A stretch of 36,303 nucleotides of DNA. Origin: Bacteroidota bacterium. Lineage in GTDB: Bacteria; Bacteroidota; Bacteroidia; Chitinophagales; Chitinophagaceae. The DNA is taken from assembly GCA_023387985.1 (NCBI GenBank), contig JAEWHC010000007.1, positions 1 through 36,303 of the forward strand. The letters run 5' to 3'. Both the position numbers and the translations under genes were made by a program. The notes beneath the pieces were generated by a model that was not told the origin of the DNA, made no database searches, and saw only the letters and a list, made by a program, of their open reading frames with translations. Positions 1 through 7,590 of the stretch are shown in pieces; the first letter of the stretch is position 1, and the number at the start of each line of letters is the position of its first letter.

Positions 1-127
1 CTCTTAACTTTTTTTCTTGACAAAAAAAGTTACAAAAAAGTTCCCGAATCCCTGGAGCAGGGTCGGGACAGGCAAACAACCATCATCGCTCCGCGGATCT
101 TGCCGGGCCAGCGCCTCCCCTGGCATT
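1..127. repeat. Left terminal copy of a 127-bp perfect inverted repeat
   Basis: Bases 1-127 are the exact reverse complement of 36177-36303, checked base by base; the match ends after TGGCATT at 127. The first part is an AT-rich hairpin (AACTTTTTTT, loop CTTGAC, AAAAAAAGTT). It is followed by a GC-rich imperfect hairpin (CCCGA..CCCTG / CAGGGTCGGG) and a segment beginning CATCGCTCCGCGGATC. Because both copies lie exactly at the window edges, they may mark where an assembly stopped in a repeat rather than the ends of a mobile element. Confidence 0.95.
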
Positions 128-652
128 CAAGAAACTTTTGCCCTTTCGAGCGTTCACATGGCATGAGAAATACTCAATTCCTCGTTCTCTACCGTGCTCC
201 CGATCTTTCGGGATTGCCGGGCCGGCGCCTCCCCTGGCATTTAGCTAAGTTTTGCTCATTCAGAAGTGATAGTGGCTTGAGATACCCGGCGCATTGATTA
301 GAAATAGAGTAGATTTTTTTCTAAAAAAAATTTACAAAAAAGTTCCCGAATCCCTGGAGCAGGGTCGGGGCAGGCAAGTCAAACCCTCCCGATATTTCAG
401 GATGCTTCTCCATTTTGGGGGACCAATAATTTCTCTAACTTTTTTTCTTGGCAAAAAAAGTTACAAAAAACCTCCCGAATCCCTGGAGCAGGGTCGGGAA
501 TCATCGCTCCGCGGATCTTGCCGGGCCAGCGCCCCCCCTGGTATTTAAGAAACGTTTGCCCTTTTGAGCGTTCAAATGGCGTGAGAAATTCACTCAATTC
601 CTCGTACTATCCCTTGCTCCCGATCTTTCGGGACTGCACCCAATCCATCGGG
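1..652. repeat. Left mosaic array of dispersed repeats
   Basis: The stretch is built from recurring modules. The AT-rich hairpin followed by CCCGAATCCCTGGAGCAGGG occurs near 5-70, 310-370 and 438-500. The CATCGCTCCGCGGATC to CCCCTGGCATT module occurs at about 83-127 and 502-545, with a partial copy near 220-245. A segment carrying the AGCGTTCA motif and ending in CCCGATCTTTCGGG occurs at about 128-212 and 546-632. A degenerate copy of the 150-bp unit seen at the right end lies near 227-300. Short reading frames across it are translations of repeat sequence; I see no gene. Confidence 0.85.
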
Positions 653-1123
653 ACTGGCAACATGTACGGTTGAATGATAACAAAATCCTGCATGCTGCCA
701 AACAAATTTGTCCATATCATCCGACTCCCTGAAATTTACAGCCCATATAGTTTAGGGAATGATGGTTCTGGGAAACGATTTTATTCCCTGCCAGCAGGCA
801 CCCTTTACGAAACCGGGATATAGAAATTGCAAACCTTCAAACACAGAAATTGCTTTAAGGAAGTCCGAATGACAGGCGCACACCACCGGTGTCCCGACAG
901 GTTTAATCCTGAATGCCGGAGGCCCTGCATGAAAAACATTTACAGTGAAATGGAAAGGCTGTTTTTAACGCCTTATTGTCCGTAAAGGCATTTTCCAGGA
1001 AGGTTTTGCGTTAATGGTATGGATGGTAATTATTCAGCCCGCTCAATGCGTTGTGGGACTGAGGTGGCGAAGCTGTGAAAGGAGGGAAAGCCCGGGTAAC
1101 TGGAAAATAGAAGAAACGTAAGT
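653..1123. other. Leader region upstream of the antiterminator gene
   Basis: This is 471 bases without a substantial gene. I see no clear Bacteroidota promoter pair (TTTG, then TAnnTTTG at the right spacing) and no strong terminator. By analogy with Bacteroides capsule operons, the region between the promoter and the UpxY gene is where the antiterminator acts, so the operon promoter and any recruitment site are expected here. That is inference only. One very short reading frame (929-985) is listed separately. Confidence 0.4.
929..985 (+). CDS. Possible 18-residue leader peptide
   Basis: An ATG at 929 opens an 18-codon frame ending in TAA at 983-985 (peptide MKNIYSEMERLFLTPYCP). GGAGG lies six bases upstream of the ATG, which is unusual in a locus that otherwise shows few Shine-Dalgarno sites. 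It lies about 140 bases before the antiterminator gene. Nothing else supports translation, and a frame of this length occurs easily by chance. Confidence 0.15.
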   Translation: MKNIYSEMERLFLTPYCP

Positions 1124-1627
1124 ATGAACAAACACTGGTACGCCATATATACCAAGCCGCGATGGGAAAAAAAGGTGGCGAAATTGCTGGGGGATAAACA
1201 TATTGAACATTATTGCCCGCTCAATAAAGTTTACCGCAAATGGAGCGACCGCATGAAAATGGTGGAAATGCCGCTGTTTTCAAGCTATGTTTTTGTTCGG
1301 CTCGACCTGGCGAAAGAACAGCTTGCCGTGCGGCAGACCGACGGCGTGCTGAACTTCGTGTACTGGCTCGGCAAACCCGCGGTGATTAAGGATGAAGAAA
1401 TCATCGTCATCCGCAAATTCCTCAATGAATATGAAGATGTGGAAGCCATTGCCTTTGACCAGGAAATCGGCGCGGGATCGAAAATCGTCATCACCTCCGG
1501 CCTCATGATGGGCGAAACCGGCGAAGTGATCGACATGGACAATAAGATGGCCGAGGTGGTGATTGAAAGCATCGGGTTTAAGTTGAAAGCGAAGATCCCG
1601 GTGGGGAGGTTGGAGGTGAGGAAATGA
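1124..1627 (+). CDS. UpxY-family NusG-like transcription antiterminator
   Basis: This 167-residue protein has the two-domain plan of NusG paralogues. An N-terminal NGN domain (about residues 3-100) begins with HWYAIYTKPRWEKKVAKLL and contains MPLFSSYVFVRL. A short C-terminal KOW-like domain (about 115-165) contains GSKIVITSGLMMGETGEV. Length and context match UpxY/LoaP/RfaH-type specialised factors, which load on RNA polymerase in a leader and suppress termination through one long operon. Its place as first gene of a polysaccharide operon of about 34 kb is the classic setting. The ATG at 1124 follows an A-rich stretch. It probably lets polymerase cross the internal hairpins noted at 31582 and 33606, though that link is inferred. 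Confidence 0.9.
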   Translation: MNKHWYAIYTKPRWEKKVAKLLGDKHIEHYCPLNKVYRKWSDRMKMVEMPLFSSYVFVRLDLAKEQLAVRQTDGVLNFVYWLGKPAVIKDEEIIVIRKFLNEYEDVEAIAFDQEIGAGSKIVITSGLMMGETGEVIDMDNKMAEVVIESIGFKLKAKIPVGRLEVRK

Positions 1628-1674
1628 TGACAGTTGGTGAAATAGGTCATCCTGTTTCATGAATACATTATAAG

Positions 1675-1797
1675 AATCATTCAACTTTACGTAAAGCAAC
1701 CCCCGCTCCCGATCCATCGGGACTGCAAACAGACAGACCCGAAAACCGATAACTTCCCAATCAATGGATAATCATTCAACTTTACGTAAAGCAACCC
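1675..1797. repeat. 95-bp-spaced direct repeat with a 12-bp perfect palindrome
   Basis: A 28-bp sequence starting AATCATTCAACTTTACG occurs at 1675-1702 and again at 1770-1797. Each copy contains the perfect palindrome CTTTACGTAAAG and each is followed by CCCGATCCATCGGG. The second copy overlaps the first codons of the Wza-like gene. The palindrome could be an operator, or both copies could simply be part of the dispersed repeat family; the sequence alone does not decide. Confidence 0.75.
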
Positions 1798-2633
1798 TGC
1801 TCCCGATCCATCGGGACCGCTCCCGATCCATCGGCACTGCAAACTTTTTATTACCAATACTCATTCTCTTTGCAGCTGCTTGTAGCCCCAGAAAGGTCAC
1901 GTCCGACGAATACATGTATTTTCAAAAAAACCTGGAAAGCATTGATTCTGCCATGGTGACACTCAAAGAGCCGGTGATCCAGAAGAATGACCTGCTTTCG
2001 ATAAATATCAGCAGCGCTTCGCTCAACCAGGAACAGACCCAGGTATTCAACCTCATGAATGCCCCCGGCGCCGGCGGAGGAGGCGCGCAGGCCGGCGTGT
2101 TCGGCTACCTCGTGGATTTCGACGGCAACATCTCCCTACCCATCATCGGCAAGGTACCCGCCGCGGGGCAGACCAAAGAACAACTCATCAGCACCCTCCG
2201 CCATAAACTCGATTATTATGTGAAAGACCCGGTGATCAATATCCGCTTCCTCAGTTTCCGCGTGATGCTCATGGGCGAAACCGCGCAAAAAGGCTGGGTG
2301 AATTTCACCAATGAACGCGCCACCGTAGTGGATGCAGTCATCGGGAGCGGCGGCGTAACGGAAGCGGCTTTACGCAGCAACGTCCTCCTCATCCGCCAGA
2401 GCCCCGAAGGCAAAATGGAAAGCCATCGCCTCGACCTCAACGATGCCCGCATCTTCCAAAGCCCCTACTACCAGCTTCAGCAAAACGACATTGTCTATGT
2501 GCTGCCCAACGAAAGCAAACTCATCCAGTTCGAACGCCAAAACTCCCCCTTCTTCCGCGACCTGCCGGTCTACATGGGGCTCGTGTCGAGTATCCTGGCA
2601 TTTGTAACGTTGATTGTGAGTGCGGCCAAGTAA
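1764..2633 (+). CDS. wza: Outer-membrane polysaccharide export lipoprotein (Wza/OPX family)
   Basis: This 289-residue protein would form the outer-membrane or periplasmic conduit for the glycan. A hydrophobic signal segment (about 28-39, NFLLPILILFAA) ends in a lipobox-like FAAAC with Cys40 as the lipidation site. The polysaccharide-export domain spans about 70-165 (VDFDGNISLPIIGKVPAAG). An SLBB-like segment follows from about 166 (VMLMGETAQKGWV), then a C-terminal membrane helix (about 268-287), as in many Bacteroidota members of the family. The ATG at 1764 is the only usable start. Residues 12-27 are encoded by two copies of the CCCGATCCATCGGG repeat, so the pre-signal region is abnormally long and arginine-rich. 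The gene lies between the antiterminator and the Wzc-like kinase. Confidence 0.88.
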   Translation: MDNHSTLRKATLLPIHRDRSRSIGTANFLLPILILFAAACSPRKVTSDEYMYFQKNLESIDSAMVTLKEPVIQKNDLLSINISSASLNQEQTQVFNLMNAPGAGGGGAQAGVFGYLVDFDGNISLPIIGKVPAAGQTKEQLISTLRHKLDYYVKDPVINIRFLSFRVMLMGETAQKGWVNFTNERATVVDAVIGSGGVTEAALRSNVLLIRQSPEGKMESHRLDLNDARIFQSPYYQLQQNDIVYVLPNESKLIQFERQNSPFFRDLPVYMGLVSSILAFVTLIVSAAK

Positions 2634-2826
2634 AAGGGAAAGGTAGAGGTAGAGGAAAAGAGGTAGAGGAAAAGGTAGAGGTAGAGGTAGAGGAAAAGAG
2701 GTAGAGGTAGAGGAAAAACCTCTACTTCTACCTCTACCTTTCCAGGGCTGAATAAGAAAAAACAACAATCAGAAAAATAGGCAACAACGTCAGTACGAAC
2801 TCCCTCTTTCCCTTTTCCTTTACCTC
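2634..2826. repeat. Purine-rich GGTAGA repeats, hairpin and first 92-bp-type repeat
   Basis: 2634-2713 is a purine-rich run of AGGTAGAGG-type units. An inverted copy follows: arms 2697-2713 and 2719-2735 pair over 17 bases with one G-U, loop AAAAA. No U-tract follows, so it is not a standard intrinsic terminator. From about 2741 to 2826 is a first copy of a unit (GCTGAATAAG.., CAACGTCAGTACGAACTCCC, CT-rich tail) seen again at 6369 and 6461. Confidence 0.85.
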
Positions 2827-2894
2827 TCTAGCCCAGTCTTAAATAAAGCAAAGCGAATTAATTTCAGCATTTCATCTGAAATAGAAACTACCTC

Positions 2895-5342
2895 ATGACC
2901 CCACTACCCTCAGAGTACACCCCCACCGGCGACGACAAAGGCGGAAAATTTTCGCCGGCGGATATCTTTTTTAAGTACCTCGCCCATTTGCCGCTTTTTT
3001 TGGTGATCCTCGCGCTGAGCGTGGCGGCGGGATTGTTGTACCTGCGCTATACCACACCAAAATATACCAGCAGCGTGCAAATGCTCGTAAAAAGCGGCGA
3101 GACCAACCCCGTTTACGGCAAGCAGGGCGACATCGTGGAACGGGCGCTCTATGGTCCGCGGGACATCAACATGGCCAATGAGATCCAGAAACTCCGCAAT
3201 GTGGCCGTGGTGAGCCGGGCCGTGGCCAAACATGACCTGCATATCCAGTATTTCAATGTGGGCAACATCAAGACCTCCAACCTCTTCAATAAAGTGCCCT
3301 ACATCCTGGAGCCGGTGGAGATCCGCGATTCCAACGCGGTTTACCGCATCCGTTTCGCCCGCATCAGCAAAAATGGCTATTCCCTGATGCGCGGTGAGGA
3401 ACCCGGCGACGCCCACCTTTGGGGCGACCTGCTCAACATCAATGGCAGCAGCTTCCGCCTCATCCACCGCCCCGGTGCTTTTATGGTGGAATCGGATGGC
3501 GTGAACATTGCCACCTGGGTAAATCCCGTCACCCGCGCCGCCGAAATCCTCCGCGACCTTGCCATCTATGTGGCTGACCCCCGCACCACCATCCTCACCT
3601 TCAGCCTCACGAGTGAAAACCCGGAGATGGGCGCCTTCACCCTCGACCGCCTAGTGGAAGAATACATCGTGTACAGCAAGGAATCCAAAAACGTGGCCGC
3701 CGAAAGCACCATCAACTTCATTGAAGACCGCCTCGATTCGCTCAGCGGTGAACTGCTGGCACTCGAACGGGACAAGAACATTTTTCTCGACCGCAACGAT
3801 TTCCTGCCCATCAGCCAGCAATCCTCGGTATTCTCCAACCGGCTGATGGCCGCCGAAGAGGAGATCCACAAACTCGACTGGCAGATGCGGATGATGGATT
3901 TCACCAAAGACTACATCAACTCCCCCGCCAAAAAAACCGAGATCGTGCCCTCGGCCCTCGGCATTGAAGACCCTACCATCGGCGCCCTCATTGGCGAATA
4001 CAACAGCCTGCGCCTCGAAAAAAAGAAACAGGAAGAACAGCAGCGCCCCGGCAGCCTGCCCATTGTGCAGCTCGACAAGCAAATGGAAGAAATTGAACGC
4101 AGCCTCGACGAACGCTTCGGCAATTACCGCCGCGTATTGCAAACGCAGCGCTCCGACCTGCAAAACCGCAGCCGCGAATACCTCGGCTACCTGGCCCGCA
4201 TCCCCGAAAAAGAAAGGCGGCAGCTTGAGCTCGAAAGGCAGCAGAAAGTGAAGGAAGAACTCTACATGTATCTCCTGCAGCGCAAGGAAGAAATCGCCAT
4301 CACCACCACGAGCACCGACCCCGCCTATGAAAGCATGAACCCGGCAAACCCCGGCCTGCAGCCCATTGAGCCCGATGCCAAAAAAATCCGCATGTTCAGC
4401 ATCCTGCTCGGCCTGCTGCTGCCCATTGGCGTCATCTACCTCCGCGACCTGCTCAACGACCGCGTAACCATACGCGACGACATCGCCAAAGGCACCGACG
4501 CCAACATTGTGGGCGAGATTGGCCACGTGGAAAACAACCAAAGCCTGGTGGTGGCCGGCAACAGCCGCAACATCATCGCCGAGCAGTTCCGCATCGTGCG
4601 CTCCAACCTCGGCTTCCTCATGGACCAGAAAGGTTTTCAGACCATCCTGGTTACAAGCACCGTGTCCGGCGAAGGCAAATCCTTTATTGCCGTAAACCTC
4701 GCCGCCGTGCTTTCCCTCGCCGACAAAAAAGTGGCCCTCCTCGAATTCGACCTGCGCCGGCCGCGCATCATGAAAAACCTCGGGTTGAAACGCACCGATA
4801 CCGGCATCTCCAACGTATTGCTCGGCCTCAGCGACCCCGCCAACGTGTACACGCCCCTGCCCGGCTACCCCGACCTGCACGTGTACCCGAGTGGCATTGT
4901 GCCACCCAACCCCGCCGAACTCGTACTGAGCGAAACCGCCAAAAACTTCTTCGACTACCTCAAGGCCAATTACGATTACATCATCATCGACTCGGCCCCC
5001 GTCGGCCTCGTGAGCGATACCTTCAGCCTCGCGCCTTATGTTGACTGCAGCCTCTTTGTGGTGCGTCACCGCTTTACCTACAAGCGGCAGCTCAGCTTCA
5101 TCGACGAAATTTACAAATCCGGCAAGCTGCCCTACCTCTGGCTCGTGGTGAACGACCTCAAAATGGGCAACCGCTACGGTTACTATGGCTATGGCTACGG
5201 CTATGGCAAAGGCTACGGCTATGGCTACGGCCACTACTACGGCTACGGCGGAGGTTATTTTTCAAAGGGCGCGGATGCGTATTATGATGTAAAAGTGCCC
5301 GAGTGGAAACGGAAGTTAAGATCGTGGAGGTTGTTTAGGTAG
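2895..5342 (+). CDS. wzc: Wzc-like polysaccharide co-polymerase with bacterial tyrosine kinase domain
   Basis: This 815-residue inner-membrane protein would control chain length and export. It has a Wzz-type N-terminus with a first membrane helix (about 33-52), a long periplasmic helical region (about 260-480), a second helix (about 498-518) and a cytoplasmic BY-kinase domain. Walker A is VSGEGKS with Lys595. Walker A' is LLEFDLRRP with Asp619. Walker B is YIIIDSAP with Asp699. The C-terminal tail (761-797) holds 15 tyrosines, mostly in GY repeats, the expected autophosphorylation cluster. It is separated from the Wza-like gene by 261 bases of repeats. I start at the ATG at 2895; codon use is GC-rich compared with the glycosyltransferase cassette. 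Confidence 0.95.
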   Translation: MTPLPSEYTPTGDDKGGKFSPADIFFKYLAHLPLFLVILALSVAAGLLYLRYTTPKYTSSVQMLVKSGETNPVYGKQGDIVERALYGPRDINMANEIQKLRNVAVVSRAVAKHDLHIQYFNVGNIKTSNLFNKVPYILEPVEIRDSNAVYRIRFARISKNGYSLMRGEEPGDAHLWGDLLNINGSSFRLIHRPGAFMVESDGVNIATWVNPVTRAAEILRDLAIYVADPRTTILTFSLTSENPEMGAFTLDRLVEEYIVYSKESKNVAAESTINFIEDRLDSLSGELLALERDKNIFLDRNDFLPISQQSSVFSNRLMAAEEEIHKLDWQMRMMDFTKDYINSPAKKTEIVPSALGIEDPTIGALIGEYNSLRLEKKKQEEQQRPGSLPIVQLDKQMEEIERSLDERFGNYRRVLQTQRSDLQNRSREYLGYLARIPEKERRQLELERQQKVKEELYMYLLQRKEEIAITTTSTDPAYESMNPANPGLQPIEPDAKKIRMFSILLGLLLPIGVIYLRDLLNDRVTIRDDIAKGTDANIVGEIGHVENNQSLVVAGNSRNIIAEQFRIVRSNLGFLMDQKGFQTILVTSTVSGEGKSFIAVNLAAVLSLADKKVALLEFDLRRPRIMKNLGLKRTDTGISNVLLGLSDPANVYTPLPGYPDLHVYPSGIVPPNPAELVLSETAKNFFDYLKANYDYIIIDSAPVGLVSDTFSLAPYVDCSLFVVRHRFTYKRQLSFIDEIYKSGKLPYLWLVVNDLKMGNRYGYYGYGYGYGKGYGYGYGHYYGYGGGYFSKGADAYYDVKVPEWKRKLRSWRLFR

Positions 5343-5740
5343 TGAGTTGGATCATTTGAGGAGGAAAAGGTAAAGGTAAAGGTAAAGGTAAAGAGGGCAT
5401 TGGGATAGGTTGGGGAGGAGAGTTGAGGCAGAGGAAAAGGTAGAGGAGAAGGGGGCATTGGGAAAGATTGATTGTGTTGGTTTTTGATTGGATGAGGGCG
5501 GAGAGTTGGGGTAAAGGAAAAGGTAGAGGTGAAGGGGGCATTGGGAAAGATTGATTGTGTTGGTTTTTGATTGGAAGGGGACGGAGAGTTGAGGTAGAGG
5601 AAAAGGTAGAGGAGAAGGGGGCTGTTTTGGAATTTGGAGCGGTAGTCTATGATTTAAGGAAGGGAGAACAGAGGAAAAGGTAAAAAGGCATTGGGAAAGG
5701 TAGTTTGAGTTCGTTATGGATGTATGGGGCCGGAGAATAG
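5343..5740. repeat. Purine-rich array with 83-bp tandem repeat
   Basis: After GGTAAAGG units (5366-5395), an 83-bp unit starting GAGAGTTG repeats in tandem at 5418, 5501 and 5584. The third copy is cut short near 5625. Each unit contains GGAAAAGGTAGAGG, GGGGGCATTGGGAAAG and a T-rich stretch. The + strand is almost free of C over long stretches. Reading frames on the minus strand are low-complexity proline/leucine translations and not genes. Confidence 0.85.
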
Positions 5741-5764
5741 AGGAGGGCCTGCAAAGCAAAAATT

Positions 5765-5792
5765 ACGGGTTCGATTCCCGTACGTGCTACTA
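5765..5792 (+). other. tRNA 3'-end-like fragment (T-arm and acceptor strand)
   Basis: ACGGG-TTCGATT-CCCGT (5765-5781) forms a canonical T-stem-loop with the TTCGAnT loop. It is followed by seven bases (ACGTGCT), a possible discriminator A and CTA. No complementary 5' acceptor strand (AGCACGT), D-arm or paired anticodon stem lies upstream. CTGCAAA at 5749-5755 resembles a Cys anticodon loop at roughly the right distance, but its flanks barely pair. It looks like a tRNA remnant or an attachment-site core, not a functional tRNA. Confidence 0.45.
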
Positions 5793-5944
5793 AATTTTTA
5801 AGTTAAAGGTTGAATAGAATTTTTAGACTTTCGATTTGGGATTTTGGAAAAGGAGACAATATGTGGGTATTAGGTCAAGTCTTGTAGGAGGTTCCAAACA
5901 GGTTTTAAGCTGTTTGAGGGTAACAAAAATGAACAAAAAAATTA

Positions 5945-6340
5945 ATGGGTGGATATAAAGATTTCTCGAAAATGCCGGTTTGGCAAAAAGCCTTCAGGTT
6001 GTTTCAATTGGTTTTTGCAATTGCGAAAAGGCTTCCAAAGGAATATAAATATGGCCTTGCTAACCAATTGATTGATGCGGGGATTAGTGTTCCCGGAAAC
6101 ATTGCTGAAGGTTTTGGGAGAAGGCATTCAAAAGATAAAAATCAATTTTATACCATAAGCCGTGCATCAAATATGGAAATCAGAAGCCACACTTTATGCG
6201 TAGAAGCAATGGGAGAATGCACAGCAGAAGAAAGGAAAGAAATAATTGATCTGAGTGAGGATATTCAATGGGATCTGAATTCCATCATTCAATCCCTCGA
6301 TCGATCAATTTCCAAAGCAACAACAAGAAAAGACCAATAA
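5945..6340 (+). CDS. Four-helix-bundle protein (23S rRNA intervening-sequence protein family)
   Basis: This 131-residue, mostly helical protein has the family hallmarks: an N-terminal KDFSKMPVWQKAFRLF, a central LANQLIDAGISVPGNIAEGF, then SRASNMEIRSHTL. The family was first described from rRNA intervening sequences, is often present as free-standing genes, and is related to Avd accessory proteins of diversity-generating retroelements. Its biochemical role is unknown, and I see no reverse transcriptase here. It does not belong to glycan synthesis. It sits in the repeat island between wzc and wzm, with purine-rich repeats before it and the pyrimidine-rich counterpart after it, so it may have arrived as an insertion. 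The GGGTGGATATAAAG context around the ATG at 5945 offers no alternative start. Confidence 0.9.
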   Translation: MGGYKDFSKMPVWQKAFRLFQLVFAIAKRLPKEYKYGLANQLIDAGISVPGNIAEGFGRRHSKDKNQFYTISRASNMEIRSHTLCVEAMGECTAEERKEIIDLSEDIQWDLNSIIQSLDRSISKATTRKDQ

Positions 6341-6682
6341 TTCAAAAGATAACTTAGATGGTGTATAGAAAAAGCAACAATCAGAAAAATAGGTAACAAC
6401 GTCAGTACGAACTCCCTCTTTACCTCTTCCTTTACCTCTAACTTTCCAGAGCTGAATAAGAAAAAGCAACAATCAGAAAAATAGGTAACAACGTCAGTAC
6501 GAACTCCCTCTTTACCTCTTCCTTTACCTCTACCTTTCATATACCGCACCCCCTGCCCCCGATTCTTCGGGACTGCCCACTGCAAACTGTCCGAACGACT
6601 CTTCGAGCAAACTGCCTCAAATGAGAAAAATCGATCAACTTAACTTAAGCCCTCCTGCAAACTGCAAACTGCAAACTGCAAA
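6341..6682. repeat. 92-bp tandem repeats and octamer repeat before wzm
   Basis: Two copies of a 92-bp unit (AAAAAGCAACAATCAG.., CAACGTCAGTACGAACTCCC, CT-rich tail) start at 6369 and 6461; a third, diverged copy is at 2741-2826. CCCGATTCTTCGGG follows at 6558-6571. The stretch ends in a tandem octamer, ACTGCAAA repeated with variants, at about 6656-6692, which runs into the wzm start codon. Confidence 0.88.
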
Positions 6683-7570
6683 TTGCAAACTGAAATAACC
6701 ATAATCGAACCCGGCCGCCGGACGAAAACTTACTTAAAAGATCTCTGGCGTTACCGCGACCTCATGATGCTGTTCGTAAAGCGGGATTTTACCGCGCAGT
6801 ACAAGCAGACCATCCTCGGGCCGCTCTGGCATTTCATTAAGCCGGCGCTTACCACGGCGGTAAGTGTGCTGCTCTTCAACGTGGTGGCGGGCATTGGCAC
6901 CAATGGCGTAAACAGCGTGGCTTTCCAGATGGCGGGCATCATCATCTGGAATTATTTCGCCGCCTGCTTCACCAGTACCAGCAATACGTTTATCGCGAAT
7001 GCCGGTATTTTTGGCAAGGTGTATTTCCCCCGGCTCGTTACCCCCATCAGCGTGGTGATCAGCCAACTCATCCAGTTTGGCATACAACTGCTGCTCCTCC
7101 TCTCCGTCATGGCCTTCCTGCATTTCAAAGGAATACTCTACGTAGAACCGCAAGCCTTGCAAACTGCAAACTGGAAATTGCAGACTGCAAACTGGTTGTT
7201 GATCCCCCTCGTCCTCATACTAATGGCAGGCCTCGGACTGGGAACCGGCATCATCATCAGCTCCATCACCACCAAATACCGCGACCTCACCGTGCTCATC
7301 GGCTTTGGCGTGCAGCTCCTCATGTATGCTTCCGCTGTCAATTACCCGCTCTCGGCCCTCGAAAAACTCACCGAAAGCCATCCCGTCATTTTCGCCTTCA
7401 TCAAATACAATCCCCTCACCACCCTTGTGGAGCTTTTCCGCAATGCCATCCTCGGTCTTCCTGTTGATTATGGCGCCATGGGCTACGGCGCAGTTTGGGT
7501 GGTGGCCCTGATCTTCATCGGCATCCGCATGTTCAGCAGGGTGGAAAGGACATTTATGGATACAGTGTAA
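6683..7570 (+). CDS. wzm: ABC-2 type polysaccharide exporter permease (Wzm)
   Basis: This 295-residue integral membrane protein has the ABC-2 permease plan: an N-terminal cytoplasmic segment with YRDLMMLFVKRDFTAQYKQT and LGPLWHFIKPAL, then about six hydrophobic helices. With Wzt it exports the lipid-linked glycan across the inner membrane. The TTG at 6683 lies inside the (ACTGCAAA)n repeat and is the only plausible start after an in-frame stop at 6641; the exact start is uncertain. Residues 157-171 (7151-7195) read QALQTANWKLQTANW and are encoded by the same octamer repeat, inserted between two hydrophobic helices. This makes the protein somewhat longer than the roughly 260-280 residues typical of the family. 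Confidence 0.93.
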   Translation: MQTEITIIEPGRRTKTYLKDLWRYRDLMMLFVKRDFTAQYKQTILGPLWHFIKPALTTAVSVLLFNVVAGIGTNGVNSVAFQMAGIIIWNYFAACFTSTSNTFIANAGIFGKVYFPRLVTPISVVISQLIQFGIQLLLLLSVMAFLHFKGILYVEPQALQTANWKLQTANWLLIPLVLILMAGLGLGTGIIISSITTKYRDLTVLIGFGVQLLMYASAVNYPLSALEKLTESHPVIFAFIKYNPLTTLVELFRNAILGLPVDYGAMGYGAVWVVALIFIGIRMFSRVERTFMDTV

Positions 7571-7590
7571 ACTGCTACGCTTGCAAAAAT

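Noticed and set aside
100..597. Short open frames in the left array, with similar products to frames in the right array
   Set aside because: They resemble each other only because the DNA modules are repeated. They lie on both strands and have no start-site or domain support.
3651..5234. Long minus-strand open frame (527 codons) opposite wzc
   Set aside because: It mirrors the codon structure of the well-supported Wzc-like gene, is rich in Val/His/Ala/Gly as expected from the opposite strand of GC-rich coding DNA, and shows no domain.
5418..5625. Tandem 83-bp repeat considered as a CRISPR array
   Set aside because: Units are contiguous with no unique spacers between short repeats, and no cas genes are present.
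5714..5792. A complete tRNA gene ending at 5792
   Set aside because: No 5' acceptor strand, D-arm or paired anticodon stem can be drawn; only the T-arm and 3' strand are convincing.
5945..6340. Four-helix-bundle gene considered as an Avd accessory gene of a diversity-generating retroelement
   Set aside because: No reverse transcriptase, template repeat or variable repeat was seen nearby.
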